Assembly: GCA_032717465.1 (NCBI GenBank)
Contig: CM064653.1
Location: forward strand, 32,834,309-32,898,308
DNA length: 64,000 nt
Reading direction: 5' to 3'
Origin: Coenobita brevimanus
Lineage: Eukaryota; Arthropoda; Malacostraca; Decapoda; Coenobitidae
The notes under the pieces are model-generated. The model did not search any database. It worked only from the letters and a program-made list of their open reading frames with translations, and was not told where the DNA came from. A program made the translations under genes and the position numbers. How positions within the stretch are numbered: position 1 is the first letter of the stretch; each line of letters begins with the position of its first letter. Positions 44,363 through 54,456 of the stretch are shown here, in pieces.

Positions 44363-44665
44363 TCACCTAAACATACGTAGCACCAACCTCAAAAATAAAG
44401 ATAAATTTTTCATAACATTTAAACCGTTGTTTTGCATGAACGAAGCATATTTGAGATGTGTTGACCTACATGTATAATAATTTGATATATACATATCAAG
44501 TAACCTCACAATTTCCCCGTTAGTACATACAAAAAGAACATGAAATTCATCGCCTTCAATACTAACATCACACTTGTTACAGATCCGACCCTCTCTGTTT
44601 ACACCTTGATATCTGCCAGCATTTACAGGCAATCTGTTATTACAGGTTCTTAATCTAGTCACCAT
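44363..44665 (-). pseudogene. Element D C-terminal zinc-knuckle-like tail
   Basis: Reads VTRLRTCNNRLPVNAGRYQG then a Cys-X2-Cys, His, Cys pattern (ICNKC, EFH, FVC). Such tails close many APE-type LINE RT proteins. It continues a frame that ends WYLEKLSK at about 48000 on the other side of the RTE insertion, which shows that the insertion split one protein. Confidence 0.8.
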
Positions 44666-44702
44666 TATTCTGTCTATTCTATTCTATCTATTGCCAGACG
44701 CC

Positions 44703-46037
44703 TCAATTCCGTTTGGGGTGGCCACAAACAAATCGCCTCCACGTCGCCCTGTCCCCCGCCATTTCACTGCCCTGCTCCCAACTCATACCCCCCTCTCTCA
44801 TATATCTCTCCACCCCATCCCTCCATCTCATCCTCGGCCTCCCCCTCCCTCTTCCCCCCTCCATCTCACTCACATACACTCTCTTCGTCAGTCTTTCACC
44901 CTCCATCCTCTCTACATGGCCAAACCACCTCAGTGTGTTTCTCATAACGCTTCCTATCACATCCACATCCACACCACAATGCTCCTTTATATCCTTATTC
45001 GTCAGCCTGTCTCTCCATGAGACTCCACAGGCTTCTCTTAAATAACTCATTTCCACTGCTCTCACACTTGACTTGTGTCCTTTCAACAACGTCCAAGCTT
45101 CACTTCCATACGTTAGAGTTGGTATCACAATACTGTCATGTAGTAACTTTTTCACTTCCATGCTCACTTCCCTGTTTCTTATCACTGCTTTTAAAGAACC
45201 AGCAACCTTTCTTCCCTGCTGTACCCTTTCAAGCACTTCACCCTCCAAACCTCCATCCTTACTCATCACAGTACCCAAGTACTTAAACGTACCCACATTT
45301 TCCAATTCCTCACCATCCAACCTCGCTGTACATTCACTGACTTCACCTCTCTCAAAGACCATCACTTTACTCTTCCCTACATTCACCTTTAGATTCCGTT
45401 TCTTACACACTCTCCCAAACTCATCCACCAAGCCTTGCAGCTTCCCTTCGTCTTCACTTAACAACACAGTATCATCTGCAAACAACGGTACAGGGAGTTT
45501 CCAAACACTATCCTCTCTCACCAGGGCCACTCCAACATCCACTACCCTACCTTGTACCTCTTTTATTACCCCATCTATGTACAGATTGAACAACCATGGA
45601 GACATGACACATCCCTGTTTCAACCCAACCTTCAAAGAGAAATATTCACTTAGTTCACCATCCACACGCACTGCAGCCTTAGCACCATCATACATACTCT
45701 TCACAGCATTCAACAACTTCCCATCTACTCCATATATTCTTAATACTTTCCACAATCCTTGTCTACTCATCCTGTCATATGCTTTCTCCAAATCCATGAA
45801 AGCCGTATACAACTTCTTTCCCTTCTCTAGAAACTTTTCCACTAAAGATCTAAGAATGAATATCTGATCTACACAGCCTCTTCCCTTCCTAAAGCCTCCC
45901 TGTTCTTCTCCAATTAATTCGTCTGTTCTTTCTCTAACTCTGTCAATAAGTATCCTACCATACACTTTTCCTATTATAGTAAGAAGACAAATGCCCCTAT
46001 GATTTACCACACACTTCTTTTTCCCCTTTTCCTTTGT
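44703..46037 (-). pseudogene. RTE copy 3 reverse transcriptase, main part
   Basis: A continuous frame with GGFRKGRGCVDQIFILRSLV, FMDLEKAYDRMSRQGLWKVL, VGLKQGCVMSPWLFNLYIDG and the catalytic PLFADDTVLLSEDEGKLQ. The C-terminal tail is GRGRGRPRMRWRDGVERYM. It is the longest RTE frame in the window. Its first codons come from the SINE junction, so the natural N-terminal part is displaced to 46276-46779. Confidence 0.9.
46032..46037. other. Target-site duplication, left copy, of the 5S-derived SINE
   Basis: CTTTGT here and again at 46275-46280. The uninterrupted RTE sequence (for example 10455-10466 on the other strand) has it once, as CTTTGTACAAGG. The sixth base is ambiguous because the SINE itself starts with G on its own strand. 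Confidence 0.75.
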
Positions 46038-46275
46038 TTCATTCATTCATTGCCAGACGCCATGTATCCCAAACGGGGTGGCCAAGGGCTTAGAGTTAAT
46101 TGTTTTTTACAGGGAGGGGCACTAATCCTCCACCAACCCCACTTGACACGTAGGGATGCCAACAGCATCTGGTGTTCCCAGGCGGTCACCCATCCAAGTA
46201 CTAACCAGACCCAACGTTGCTTAACTTCGCTGATCGGACGGGAAGCGGTGTACTCAACGTGGTATGGCCGTTGGC
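46038..46275 (-). mobile_element. 5S rRNA-derived SINE with RTE-like 3' end
   Basis: 238 bp on the minus strand, flanked by a 5-6 bp duplication. Order: complete 5S rRNA-like head (46275-46158); body ATCCCTACGTGTCAAGTGGG, GGTGGAGGATTAGTGCCCCT; then GGCCACCCC, GGGATACATGGCGTCTGG, CAATGAATGAATGAA. The last 45 bp correspond to the 3' terminus of the RTE family (GGCCACCCCAAACGGGATTG, GGCGTCTGGCAATAG). The body matches the RTE leader at 56385-56440 (GGTTGGCGGAGGGTTAATGC). Pol III transcription from the 5S promoter and mobilisation by RTE proteins are inferred. Confidence 0.9.
46158..46275 (-). rRNA. 5S rRNA-like sequence (SINE head)
   Basis: 118 nt starting GCCAACGGCCATACCACG and ending CAGATGCTGTTGGC. 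The first and last nine bases pair fully (one G-U), forming helix I. Conserved internal promoter parts are visible: GTTAAGCAACG (box A), TGGTTAG (intermediate) and GGATGGGTGACCGCCTGGG (box C). It is embedded in a SINE within a LINE, not in a tandem 5S cluster, so it is best read as a retrotransposed derivative. I cannot judge from sequence whether its RNA is made. Confidence 0.9.
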
Positions 46276-46779
46276 TTTGTACAAGGGAATAATTATACCT
46301 GACTTCCAATCCTCCGGGACTCTACCTTCCTCCCAGGCCAATCTGCACATCTTCCACATCCATTCTACTACTATCTCTCCCCCATGCTTCAGCATTTCAC
46401 CACACACTCCATCAATTTCTGGGGCTTTCCCCAATTTAACTTTCTTCATTGCTTCCACAACCTCAATCCTACTGATTTCTTCCTGTCTTCTCACCTCCCT
46501 CCTCCCAGCCATTCTCCAGCCACTTATACTCCCATTACTTCCATCCTTTATGTTCAACAATTCCTTAAATTGTTCTCTCCATCTGCTCACTTTTTCTCCT
46601 TTCTCCACTAGTAATCTACCATTTTTATCTTTCACTTTCATGCTAACCTCACTGCCATCCTGTCTTACTCTCTTCACCTCTTTCCAGAAGATTTTCTTAC
46701 AGTCCCTCCACTTTACACTCAAATTCCTTCCGAATTCCTCATCCACTCTCTTCTTACTCTCTCTTACTAATCTTTTCAC
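46276..46779 (-). pseudogene. RTE copy 3 RT, N-terminal part
   Basis: Reads EFGRNLSVKWRDCKKIFWKE, VVEAMKKVKLGKAPEIDGVC and WEEGRVPEDWKSGIIIPLYK, where the 5S-derived SINE breaks the frame. It corresponds to residues that join GKGEKEV in intact relatives. Confidence 0.87.
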
Positions 46780-47207
46780 CTCTCTTTCTTTCTACATATA
46801 ACTCTCTCTTCCACCTCTCAACTTCTTCCACGCCCCTATTTCTCATCGATTCATTGTATGCTTTCTTCTTTTGTGCCACAGCCTGTCTCACCTCTTCATT
46901 CCACCATGCTGTTCCTTGCACCTCCCTCTGTCTTCTATTCCTCCCACACACCACATCATATGCTGCACATATTTCTTCCGTAAATATCCTGCACACACCT
47001 TCCACGTCTCCCATCTGCTTCATATTTGCCTAATAATTCCTCCACTTCTCTCTTATACTCTGCCTTTTTCTCATCCTCTTGTAACCTTTCCACTCTCCTT
47101 GCAACTACTCCTTCCTCTCGTCTTTCCCTTCTTCTATTTCTCCGTCTTACTTGGATCCTAATTCTGGCAACCACCAAGTAGTGGTCAGAAAGTCCACTCC
47201 CCCAGCC

Positions 47208-47985
47208 TCAATAAGCTCTTGCATCCATTACACATCTTCGCATCCTTTCATCCACACACGCATAATCAATCATTGCCTTCCTTGCATTCAGTTCACCACC
47301 CACCCTTCTCATCACTCGCCATGTATACCTATGGATCATTTTATGCCTGAAGAGGGTATTGGCTATCACCAACCCCCTCCCAGCACAAATGTCCACTAAC
47401 GCACTGCCATTCTCATCTATCTCAGCAGGTACACCCCACTCACCAACTATTCCATCCACCTTCACATTCCCTACTTTACCATTCATATCACCGATCAAAA
47501 ACACTCTCTCATTCCTTCCAAACTTTTCCATGCACACTTCCACATTTGTCCAGAACTCTTCTCTCACCCTGCTGGCACGATCTTGCGTTGGCGCCTACAC
47601 ACACACAATCGCTCACATTTGTGTTCCAACTTTCAACTTTATCCACACAATCCTTGACCCAACTGATCCATACTGTCTTATGCTCTTCTTCCATCTTTTA
47701 CTCACAACTATATATACTCCTTCCTTTGCCCTCTGATTCTCACCTACTCCTGCACATATACCCCATCCATACTTCCATTCTCTCACACTTTCTCCTTTCC
47801 ATTTTGTTTCAGTTATTCCACATACATCCACTTTCGCACCCTCAAGCACCTGGACAATCTCTCTCTTTCACCTCATCATTCGCTCCTCTTACATTCCATG
47901 TTGCCATTACCAAGTCCTTTGTCCGGTCCTGGGTCGTCATCGTTTGGTCAGTCCTTGTCCGAGGCTTCTTGTTTGTCACTCTTTG
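47208..47985 (-). pseudogene. RTE copy 3 endonuclease
   Basis: The N-terminal TWNVRGANDEVKER lies near 47905, then VCGITETKWKGESVREWKYG (catalytic Glu), then VFLIGDMNGKVGNVKVDGIV and YTWRVMRRVGG, with the final DYACVDERMRRCVMDARAY. A small deletion near 47865 and another break near 47610 disrupt the frame. It is an apurinic-type endonuclease for target nicking. Confidence 0.87.
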
Positions 47986-48299
47986 ATAATTTTTCCAGAT
48001 ACCATTCTATGCCATAATCTATCTTAAACAACTTGTAGTTGTTAAATAAGGATTTTGTTACTAAGTTATTATGCCAGGTTGTAATCCACTGATCTATCAA
48101 TCTCTGTTCCACAGCTTTTTTAACCAATGTTGTATTAGGAACATCTTATAACAACCACATCCCAGACATGCCACACTCATTACAAATGTTTTTAATACAC
48201 GCTAACCATGGAGAAGTATAAATCCCCAACCTATCCAATTGCAATAAGCATCGGTACATTATATAACACATTTAGTATCTTTACCTGAAATTAGCTTAG

Positions 48300-49672
48300 A
48301 CTAATACCCCATCATATTTCTCTTTATATGTATATCAAGTGGAAATACTCCAAGTTCACCATACACCATATCATTACTAGTCTTTTTATGAACACCCAAT
48401 ACCTGTTTTAAGAATTTCATATACAGTGATTCTAGCTCTCTAACAACGTAGTATCCACAAATCTCAGATGCATAGGTCAATATAGGTAACACCATTGTAT
48501 TGAATAATTCAATCAGCATATCAGCTGGCAAGTCAAACTTTCAACACTTGCCTAACAATGAGTACATTGCTCCTGTGGCCTGTTCTTTAAGCTCCAGCTC
48601 ACCTTTACGGAACCTGCTGTTGTAATTAAATAGCACACCAAGATACTTGTAGTCTTCTACTACCTCAGTGTTTTCACCACCAAATTCAAATTTATAATTA
48701 GATAAGTTTGGTCTTCCCCTACTAAACACTACTATTTTTATTACAGTTAAGCTTCAATTTCCATTCATTACAGTACAAATTCAAAGCAGTCAGTGCCTGC
48801 TTCATTCCTTCCACATTGTCACACAAAATGATCGTATCTGCATACATAAGAACAAGAAGTTTCAGATATGAATTCAAGAGCTCATCACCAAAATCTACAT
48901 AACTGCAATTATTGTCAAGTAATTTACTTTCAATATCATTAACATAAAAGGCAAAGGCGACCAACTTTCCCTTTGTCTTACCCCTACATTACAAAGGTAT
49001 CTGATATCTCTTGATTTAGCATGACACAAGACCTGATGTTATTGTACATATTTCTAATCACATTAAGAATTTTCCCATTCACCTTTTTCTTAACTAGCTT
49101 GTACCATAAACCTTCACGCCACACCATATTAAAAGCTTTCTTGTAGTCCACAAACAAAAAAACTTCCTTTTCCTCCAGTTGAAGAAATCAATTACACTTT
49201 TAAGTAAAAATATATGATCCAAAGTGGAATACCCATGCTTGAAGCCTACTTGTGTTTCATTAATAATAGACATAGTGTTTGAATATTCATTAAGTCTGTC
49301 ATTAAGTACTGAGGTGAACAGCATCCCCATGCAGCTAAGTAAAGTGATACCTCTGTATTTACTAACATCCTGGATGTCTTCTTTGTTCTTATAAAGTGGC
49401 ACTATCATGCCAACCAGCCATTCAGATGGCATGGCACCAGTATCATGTATTTTATTGAACATTTTAACATAAAGGGGGCACAAAATATGTTGAGTACTTT
49501 TTATATATTCATTTATTATCATATCATATGCTGGTGATTTATTATTTTTTATTTTCTTAATATTTCTGACTACCTCTTCCTTAGTTATAGGGTCATTAAG
49601 TAATGGTAAAAATTCAGTATCCATATTATCATGATCATTTATAGGTGGTAGGTGGTGACGACTATCATCCAC
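48300..49672 (-). pseudogene. Element D reverse transcriptase (broken)
   Basis: Fingers: NNKSPAYDMIINEYIKSTQH, WLVGMIVPLYKNKEDIQDVS, KYRGITLLSC. A frameshift follows FLLKSVIDFFNWRKRKFFC. The palm at 48964-48722 has LVLMYADTIILC, in which one Asp of the YADD box is missing (a codon deletion). The thumb is KYLGVLFNYNSRFRKGELEL and the tail LFNTMVLPILTYASEICGYY. Loss of a catalytic Asp and the frame breaks make this copy inactive. Confidence 0.83.
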
Positions 49673-50012
49673 GCACTTGATGTAGTGCTGCCTACTTCTT
49701 CCTTAGCCTTTATCATTCTTTTTCTGTGCCTGCCCTTCTCTCTTCCTGTTTCTCCCAACTTTCCTGTCACTTCTTATTGCTTTTCTTTCATTTACAGGTG
49801 GCTTTACATTGAGTGACAAGCCAAATGGTTTCCTGTAAGCCAAGAAACCACTTGCAACGCAGGGTGGTAACCATATAACCAAACCATACGTGCTCCCTAC
49901 GTGTCAACAAGTGGGTTGGTGGAGGGTTAGTGCCCCTCCTCGTCAAACAAATAACTCAAAGTCATATGGCCACCCCTTACGGGATTGTGGCGTCTGGCAT
50001 TAGATAGATTGA
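49665..50012 (+). mobile_element. SINE with shared head and RTE-like body and tail
   Basis: Plus orientation: GATGTAGTGCTGCCTACTTC head, pyrimidine-rich segment, CAAGCCAAATGGTTTCCTG, GGTGGTAACCATATAACC, then TACGTGTCAACAAGTGGGTT, GGTGGAGGGTTAGTGCCCC, GGCCACCCCTTACGGGATTG and TGGCGTCTGGCATTAGATAG. The closing parts match the 5S-headed SINE and the RTE end. The head matches the tRNA composite at 29088-29575. It is inserted between linker and RT of element D. Confidence 0.78.
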
Positions 50013-50014
50013 TT

Positions 50015-50665
50015 TATAATATTTACTTCGTTATTATCATTACTGTCACCACCAGCTACCTCTTTAAAATGCTCATAAAATTCATTTAATGTAATGGGGA
50101 TCTGGCAACTTATTTTCTTATTATTTAGAATTTTCCAGTATGCTTTAAGATCATCACACCTGTATTTTCTATGTTCCTTAATTAAATTACCCCTCTCCTT
50201 GCTTTTCACCCTTTTTAGGTTCATTTTATATCTTCTGCTTTTCTCAGTCATGCAGTTAAAGTTTACATTATTCCTAAGCAAATGATATCTCTGTCTAGCT
50301 TTGTGGTATTCCTTCCTAGATTTCGAGCATTGTTTGTCATATCGTTCTAAGGTGGCATTATTGGTCTTTTTAATGTATGTTCTTCTCTTATGTTGTGGAA
50401 AAGTTACAAGTGCAGGCTTAATCAATATTTGCATTAAATCCTGGTTAATATCATCTATGGGCAGTTCATCCAATTTTTCAATCAACTCATTTACCTTGCC
50501 TTCATCTATATTCCTTACATATGCACACTTTTTCTCAGTATTCCACTTACCTGGCCTTACACTTGTTTGTCCTACCTCTTGGACCTCTTTGTTTACAGTG
50601 GGCACAGTACTTTGTCCCTTAAATTTCATCCTTGTTTGTAATCCACAATGCACATCAGATAACAA
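50015..50665 (-). pseudogene. Element D linker region
   Basis: A Lys/Arg-rich frame between endonuclease and RT: YDKQCSKSRKEYHKARQRYH, LKRVKSKERGNLIKEHRKYR and YEHFKEVAGGDSNDNNEVN. It matches the position and basic composition of LINE linkers and stops where the SINE enters. Confidence 0.7.
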
Positions 50666-50684
50666 TGGATCATAATCAAGTACT

Positions 50685-51524
50685 CTAAAAACTACTACTA
50701 CTCTGCATAATCACTGGTGAACCTAAAAAGTAATCAGTGGTTGTATTATGTATGGTTGTAGGTTTACCAATGCCACAGTTCTCCCCCATCCTTCCATTAA
50801 ATATAAACACTTGGTGATTTTTACAAATTTCCACCAATTTTCTCCCATATGAATTCCTGTCTGGAGTTAAATCTTGGTTTGTCCCATTCTCAGTTATACC
50901 ATAATCAATTAAACTTACATAAGGCACCTCAGCAGACGCAACATCATCATCACCAACATTATAAGGAACATCAGGCATAGTGAGAGTGTGAGCATTAAAA
51001 TCGCCACCAAGTACATGCACATAATCTTAGTATAAGTTAGCAAAAAATCATCCAGTTCATCAAAATGCTCCTCTTTACCACACTTTGAGTGTGAGGGGGG
51101 GATTATAAACACAACTTATTACCAATTCCCTACCTTAATTTACACTCCCTCTGTCAACTTTAATTGAAAGTAAGGAATCATAATTTGTACTTATGTGCCT
51201 CCATTTAAAGCTAACATTCTTCTTGATGGCAATGAGTAGACCACCAGACTTATACCTGTTTAATTTGCTTCTGTTGTTAAATACAATATCAAAACCAATG
51301 TTTTCCATATTCTGCTTTACATTAATCATGTCAGTATCATCACATTTTGTTTCACATAAGCAAATGATATCATAACTTCTAATATGGTTAACCAAATCCT
51401 CAGATAGAAACTTTGACTTAATACCACAAACATTGAGAGATAATACATCAAGAAAAATAAGGTTTGGAGCAGACTGTACACGGCTACTTTTGCTTACTCT
51501 AAGAGCGGTATTGTGCCTAAGCAT
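50685..51524 (-). pseudogene. Element D apurinic-type endonuclease
   Basis: N-terminal block VLSLNVCGIKSKFLSEDLVN and DIICLCETKCDDTDMINVKQ (catalytic Asn and Glu), then YKSGGLLIAIKKNVSFKWRH. After a frame change, VHVLGGDFNAHT is readable at about 51010. A stop lies at 51135. Shared architecture with other APE-type LINEs, but broken. Confidence 0.82.
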
Positions 51525-51819
51525 GTACTGTGCCCCAGCACTATCCTAGGCCCTTGTTAGGTGCTCCAGATTTAGCTTTTTCCAATCAGGAGAGGTAATT
51601 CCAACCTTTTGTAAGTCATCAGGACTGTTTATGACCACAGGTCTACCCCCACTATGCAGCCAGGCTACAATACTCCCCTCCCTTGTGGCCACATACAGTA
51701 TTTCACTGTTTCCTGCCCATTAACTATACTCATCATTTTAGCCCTTAATGAGGTCATGTCATCATTTATATACACCTTTCTACCTTTGAGCTTTTTTGTG
51801 TTACGCATTATTTCATTCT

Positions 51820-52033
51820 TTTTCTTTCAGTGGCAAAATCTCTCAATCACTGGCCTATCTCCCTCTCTGGGTCTCCCCACACGGTGTACAATAGTGATGT
51901 CATCCGGCTTGATTTTTACTCCAATGTTGTCAGCAAACTCGATAACCTTAGCTTCCAGCACCTCTTCATTTTCGTCGTCTTCCTTCTCCAGTCCAGAAAT
52001 ATGCAAGTTCTCCCTTCGAGAATACTGCTGTGA
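51820..52033 (-). pseudogene. Element D ORF1 RNA-binding region
   Basis: The frame reads QYSRRENLHISGLEKEDDEN, then KVIEFADNIGVKIKPDDITI, then VHRVGRPREGDRPVIERF and a TGA. The pattern of a basic RREN motif, a helix and HRVG resembles the RRM-type domain of L1-like ORF1 proteins. Upstream sequence is lost at the (GT)n boundary near 52035. RNA binding is inferred from resemblance. Confidence 0.72.
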
Positions 52034-52036
52034 CTT

Positions 52037-52760
52037 GTGTGTGTGTGTGTGTGTGTGTGGTGTGCATGCAGTCGACCGCGTACTTGCGTCGTGCTGGAGT
52101 AGCCGTAAATATGATCCACAGAGACAAAGCAGAGCACTTCCTCTTAGAAAATTGCGAGAGTGGGTGTGGCTATCAAAGGTGTCCTTTGCCTTTTTTTTTT
52201 TCTTTTTGATACTATTTAGTTTATTTTAATCAACTTACGAAGCACTTGAAGTTGTGAAGAGGTTCATAAAGGATTAGTTTATTCTAAGGTGAACGAAAGC
52301 GTCTAAACATATCAAGAATAAAATAAAAATACGTCATCATAAAGGATGGTTGGGTAGATACATGGTATAGTCAGTAAAACAGAGGATAATGGTAACAGAA
52401 AGTGGTATTGTGCAAGTTTGCTTATTTGAAGGTAGACAGAAAATGAAAGAGATGACAGTGGTTATTTGATTATTGGTACTATCATGGAAGCAATTATATT
52501 TCTTCTCTTTGTTTTAAAATTATTTAAAAACTCGTGAAACATATCAAACGTTTCGGATGGTTAAACATTTTGGCAGTATATTCACAAGAAATTTCGTTAG
52601 ATACCCATATCTTTTACAGTGCTTGTGTTGCCGTCCATCCCCGCAGTACCCACCCACTCCTGCTGCCTGGAAGATTGTAGCAAATCTGAGACAATCTAGC
52701 TGGGAACGGTAGAGCAGAGCAGAACAGACTGTAATACACAATACAACAATATTTGCGCCC
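52037..52760. other. Microsatellite, repeat flank of element D and unassigned sequence
   Basis: (GT)n at 52037-52059, then GTCGACCGCGTACTTGCG and GGAGTAGCCGTAAATATGAT similar to about 44060-44110. A MITE-like arm lies at about 52285-52345 (CGTCTAAACATATCAAGAAT, ACGTCATCATAAAGG). 52350-52480 resembles the 43.6-kb repeat (GTTATTTGATTATTG). No gene. Confidence 0.5.
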
Positions 52761-52769
52761 ACAGGAGCA

Positions 52770-53065
52770 GTGGTAGACTAAACAGCATCAGTTAGCATTA
52801 TTACCACCAGCATCAGTCAGCTTCAGTATAAGCATCCACTCTTCTCTATTACTATTACCATCAGTGGCAGCATTATCGCCATCAGTATTACGGTTCATCA
52901 TATCATCACCCCCACCATCCTCTGACCATAATCTTACCATCTTCAGTACCTTGCCATCATCAGCACCATCACCATCCACCTTTCCATCATCGTCACCATC
53001 ACCACCATCCATCTTATCATATTGTCATCATCGCCATCCATCTTATCATATCGTCACCATCACAT
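52770..53065. repeat. Degenerate CAT/ATC-rich trinucleotide region
   Basis: Many CATCA, CCATCATC and ACCATCCATCTTATCATA words form an impure triplet repeat. Frames here are low-complexity. 53066-53390 has nothing recognisable. Confidence 0.7.
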
Positions 53066-53399
53066 ACACTTCAAGCACTTGATCCAACTGTCACCTCTTT
53101 TTATCATATAATCTCCCCTTTTCAAAAAAACATTATTTTTTTCAGAATCCACCCCATTTCGTTCACATTTTCCCCTTCTCCGTTAACGTCGTGTCATCAT
53201 AAGCAGTCTCGTCCTTTCGTCCATCACCCTGTTGTTATCGTAGGCAACCTTATTTTATCGAAAAACAATCATTTTTGACCAACGCTTTCTTCCCATCAAG
53301 TAACCTTCTCTTTTCGTGTAACTTCCCCACGCCAGTGAACCTCCTGAAATCGAAATTACTAAGTTGTTCTCCCTGACACACATCATGCCCAGCAGGTGG

Positions 53400-53595
53400 A
53401 AGGCGTGGCGCAGTGGGTTGAGTCACTGAATGGCAGTGTTATGGGTTTGACTTGGAATCTCATCTGGTGAAGGGATCACATTAGGAATCATATAAATTCG
53501 GTATCCCAACTTCACCCTCATGCAGTAATGATTGGGGACACTATCACTTTCCTTCCTGTCACACCCCTATAGTCTCCTCATTACACACAGATGAT
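53400..53595 (+). mobile_element. tRNA-derived SINE (second family)
   Basis: A perfect box A consensus TGGCGCAGTGGG lies at 53407-53418, followed about 40 bp later by GGGTTTGACTTGGAATC, a degraded box B. A tRNA-unrelated body follows (TCATCTGGTGAAGGG, ATTCGGTATCCCAACTTC). The 3' tail is not clear. It is distinct from the GGTTTAGTGGG family. Confidence 0.65.
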
Positions 53596-53656
53596 AGGCT
53601 ATTTACATCAGACCAACGTCAGGTATTTATTAGTCACAATGTTGACGGTACATATA

Positions 53657-53757
<101 letters not shown>

Positions 53758-53939
53758 AGTGACCCACATACAGTATATAACGAACGTAAGAACACCAAGG
53801 CAGTAAGTAATCAACTAAAGCAATGATAAAAATCAGATCACACACACACACACACACACACACACAACACGCGCGCGCGCACATACTTGTTCTTTTTCTC
53901 AATTTCACCTGGGATTACAAACACTATGTGCCAAGAAAA

Positions 53940-54360
53940 ATAATCATTCCATCCTCTTCTGTCTTTCTTTCCTTCATTCTTTCCTCGTCCTTCTGCGTAC
54001 GGGTGACTTTACACTCCCTCTTCTGTCTTTCTTTCCTTCATTCTTTCCCCATCCTTCTGCCTGTGGGTAACTCTATACTGAGTGAAAAACCAATTGGTTT
54101 CCTGTACACCAGGAAAAGATTTACTCCGCTGGGTGGTAACCTTATAACCAAATTATGGTGCCAGGTGGTTTAGTGGGTAATTCTGGCGCTCCAGTAAGAT
54201 TGAGCCGGTGAAAGTTTATATCCAAGGGGTAGTTGGGGTTTATTACTCATGTAATGCCACTCAGGGATGATTGAGGCTGGTCACTCATATTAAATGTCAG
54301 GACCAACTTTTCTAGCCCCGGGCTCCTACGCTCCTCATAGGGCAACGTAGGATTGAATCA
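53940..54360 (+). mobile_element. Composite tRNA-derived SINE (head plus tRNA body)
   Basis: Plus copy of the element at 29088-29575. Its pyrimidine-rich segment is duplicated (TTCTGTCTTTCTTTCCTTCA occurs twice). Then come GGTTTCCTGTACACCAGG, GGTGGTAACCTTATAACC, the tRNA part CAGGTGGTTTAGTGGGTAA with AAAGTTTATATCC, and the body GGGATGATTGAGGCTGG to GGGCAACGTAGGATTG. The tail runs into (AT)n. Confidence 0.75.
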
Positions 54361-54379
54361 TATATATATTATATATATT

Positions 54380-54454
<75 letters not shown>

Positions 54455-54456
54455 AA
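54360..54456. repeat. (AT)n microsatellite
   Basis: An AT-rich run with small interruptions directly after the SINE body, where related copies have GATGG repeats. The tail may have seeded it. 54460-55160 shows no recognised feature. Confidence 0.9.

Larger units (their letters stand above)
44680..47985 (-). mobile_element. RTE LINE copy 3, nearly full length, split by a 5S-derived SINE
   Basis: The 3' end carries TCTATT repeats and TTGCCAGACGCC. RT frame 46046-44703 (447 codons) plus upstream part 46779-46276, linker 47177-46754 and endonuclease 47985-47208. The 5' end near 47985 lacks the leader seen in copy 4. It is broken by frameshifts and by a 238-bp SINE between IIIPLYK and GKGEK (46038-46275). 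It lies inside element D. Confidence 0.9.
44170..52035 (-). mobile_element. Element D: large non-LTR retrotransposon with nested insertions
   Basis: A minus-strand LINE with a 3' tail of AATTC-like repeats near 44170-44190 and a 5' limit near 52035. Blocks in order: ORF1 RNA-binding region (52033-51820), endonuclease (51524-50685), linker (50665-50015), RT (49672-48300), and a C-terminal region split in two (48300-48000 and 44665-44363). The gap between the last two is filled by RTE copy 3 (about 44680-47985), and a SINE splits linker from RT (49665-50012). It ends in a zinc-knuckle-like tail, RICNKCDVSIEGDEFHVLFVC. Clade not assigned. Confidence 0.82.

Noticed and set aside
46158..46275. An ordinary functional 5S rRNA gene
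   Set aside because: It sits in a target-duplicated insertion inside a LINE with a LINE-like 3' end. Function as rRNA cannot be excluded, but the SINE reading explains more.
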